This document shows, one piece after another, positions 62,886-64,000 of a DNA stretch of 64,000 nt. Each line of letters opens with the position of its first letter. Within the stretch, counting starts at the first letter, position 1. Origin of the DNA: Buttiauxella gaviniae (lineage in GTDB: Bacteria; Pseudomonadota; Gammaproteobacteria; Enterobacterales; Enterobacteriaceae); the NCBI RefSeq assembly GCF_040786275.1, contig NZ_JBFMVT010000002.1:1550001-1614000 (forward strand), written 5' to 3'. The notes beneath the pieces are model-generated. The model did not search any database and had not been told where the DNA came from. It saw only the letters and a program-made list of their open reading frames with translations. The position numbers and the translations under genes were made by a program.

Positions 62886-63006
62886 AACTCTTTTTAACAA
62901 TACCCGAGTTTGCTCATATTAATTGTTCGTCATCTACATCACTATTACGCAACCCAAGATATGATCCGAAAATATTTTTTGTATTTATAATGTATAGGGA
63001 GATTGT

Positions 63007-64000
63007 ATGAAAATATCAAAGATAGAGTTTATCAAATTATTCGGTGTTTTTGATCACTCAATAAACCTTAATGAAGAAGGAGGTATAACAATAATAATAG
63101 GAGAAAATGGATTAGGAAAAACAGTCATTCTAGAAGCAATTAACGCCCTTTTCAATCGACAGTATAATTTTTTTCATAAAATCACCTTTGAAAAACTCAT
63201 TATTACTTTCGATACAAAAGATACATGGAGCTTTCGGAAAGGAAAGCAGCAAACAAATGCTTCACAATTATTTATAACAAAGGGTGCAAATGGAAAGAAT
63301 GAAAGTAAAGAATATTTGATCAAGGATGGATTGCCACCAAATATATCAAAGCATGATTTATTTAAAAGACGAATGATGCAAAGAGAATATTTAAGAAGGA
63401 GAAACATTCAATTTGCTGAGAATATATATGATTCGCGCCTTATTGATGGTTCTATCATAAATGAAATGGATATGATTGAAAGAAGCATTTGGAATGAGCA
63501 TCTAATTAATGAGTATGACTCACATAATGATAAAAATGTTCAAAATCCAAAATGGTTTGAAGAAGCTTTAGATGCGATAAATATTAGGCTAATTGAAACC
63601 CAGAGAATAATAGGCCGAAAAGATTTAAATAGCGATGTCATTCTTAATCCGGTGGAATATTACTCGAAAGAGTTGAAAGAGATGATAGTCCAAGCGGTTA
63701 AAGAATCATCGAATGTTGCATCTTCTCTTGATAGTACTTATCCAAACAGGCTAATTTCAGAATTAAAAAGAGGTGCTGATGACTCTTTTGAAGAACTCAA
63801 TGACGCCTTAGCAAAATTAAATGATAGAAGGAAATTATTGTCCTCTGTTGGACTTATTATAGATTCAGAAGATAATGATTTGCTTCAGATTGAAAAAAAT
63901 CAAGAGGATCTTATAACCATATTAAAAATATATATTGATGATAGCCATAAAAAACTAGCTCCCTTCGAGGAAATTTCTAAAAAAATAAAATTATTTAAAG
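63007..64000 (+). CDS. P-loop (RecF/SMC-like, AAA-type) ATPase of a selC island, 5' part
   Basis: Open for 331 codons to the window end, so the 3' part is missing. It starts MKISKIEFIKLFGVFDHSIN and has Walker A GENGLGKT at residues 32-39, the arrangement of RecF/SMC-like ATPases (OLD, Septu PtuA, Gabija and similar defence proteins share it). An IETQRIIGR segment near residue 195 resembles a conserved signature of such ATPases. A helical, charged, coiled-coil-like region follows (from about 225). A GGGAG Shine-Dalgarno is 7 bases upstream. Codons are strongly AT-rich, unlike the backbone. The exact family cannot be fixed without the Walker B half and the partner genes. Confidence 0.75.
   Translation, partial: MKISKIEFIKLFGVFDHSINLNEEGGITIIIGENGLGKTVILEAINALFNRQYNFFHKITFEKLIITFDTKDTWSFRKGKQQTNASQLFITKGANGKNESKEYLIKDGLPPNISKHDLFKRRMMQREYLRRRNIQFAENIYDSRLIDGSIINEMDMIERSIWNEHLINEYDSHNDKNVQNPKWFEEALDAINIRLIETQRIIGRKDLNSDVILNPVEYYSKELKEMIVQAVKESSNVASSLDSTYPNRLISELKRGADDSFEELNDALAKLNDRRKLLSSVGLIIDSEDNDLLQIEKNQEDLITILKIYIDDSHKKLAPFEEISKKIKLFK

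Overview
The window is an enterobacterial chromosome segment (order Enterobacterales, family Enterobacteriaceae). Nearly every gene is a close relative of an Escherichia coli gene, in the order known from the nirC to asd region of E. coli K-12. I cannot name the genus from sequence alone. Several genes found at these positions in K-12 are absent here (frl/yhfS-Z, yhgE, gntT, rtcBA/rtcR, gntU/K/R, yicJ), so this is a relative of E. coli and not E. coli itself. K-12 comparisons are from memory.

Layout: 1-2240 holds the end of nirC, cysG and the small lipoprotein gene yhfL. 2341-8754 is the leftward housekeeping cluster aroK-aroB-damX-dam-rpe-gph-trpS. 9074-12480 is the leftward hofMNOPQ cluster, a type IV pilus/DNA-uptake type assembly. 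mrcA (rightward) faces nudE, and then igaA, yrfG, hslR, an ERIC repeat, hslO and pckA run rightward. A low-GC islet of about 2 kb with three unrecognised genes (22.4-24.3 kb) lies between pckA and envZ-ompR. greB, yhgF, feoABC, bioH, gntX and nfuA follow, then the maltose genes malQ-malP and malT. An IS481-type insertion sequence with intact ends and a 5-bp target duplication sits between malT and glpD. glpD and glpEGR diverge from a GlpR operator region. The glycogen operon glgBXCAP and asd run leftward, followed by yhgN, the alpha-xylosidase gene yicI and the selenocysteine tRNA gene selC. AT-rich foreign DNA starts right after selC with a P-loop ATPase gene that runs off the window.

The most interesting element is in the 520-bp gap between glpR and glgP. 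It has the full architecture of a divergent type I toxin-antitoxin locus. There is a 39-codon ORF for a hydrophobic, signal-peptide-like protein, with its Shine-Dalgarno inside a hairpin. Upstream lies a structured leader carrying a 17-nt sequence in a stem-loop, and a second direct copy of that 17-mer lies at the predicted 5' end of an oppositely transcribed RNA of about 105 nt with a perfect TTGACA -35 box and its own terminator. It resembles TimP/TimR (RyfA) or TisB/IstR in layout, but I cannot confirm homology.

Metabolic logic: MalP, MalQ, GlgP, GlgX, GlgB, GlgA and GlgC together make and break alpha-1,4/1,6-glucans. GlpD, GlpE, GlpG and GlpR serve glycerol-3-phosphate use. PckA (with a perfect CRP site) starts gluconeogenesis. 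FeoABC takes up ferrous iron and NfuA delivers Fe-S clusters. Palindromic REP-like repeats sit in nearly all convergent gene junctions.
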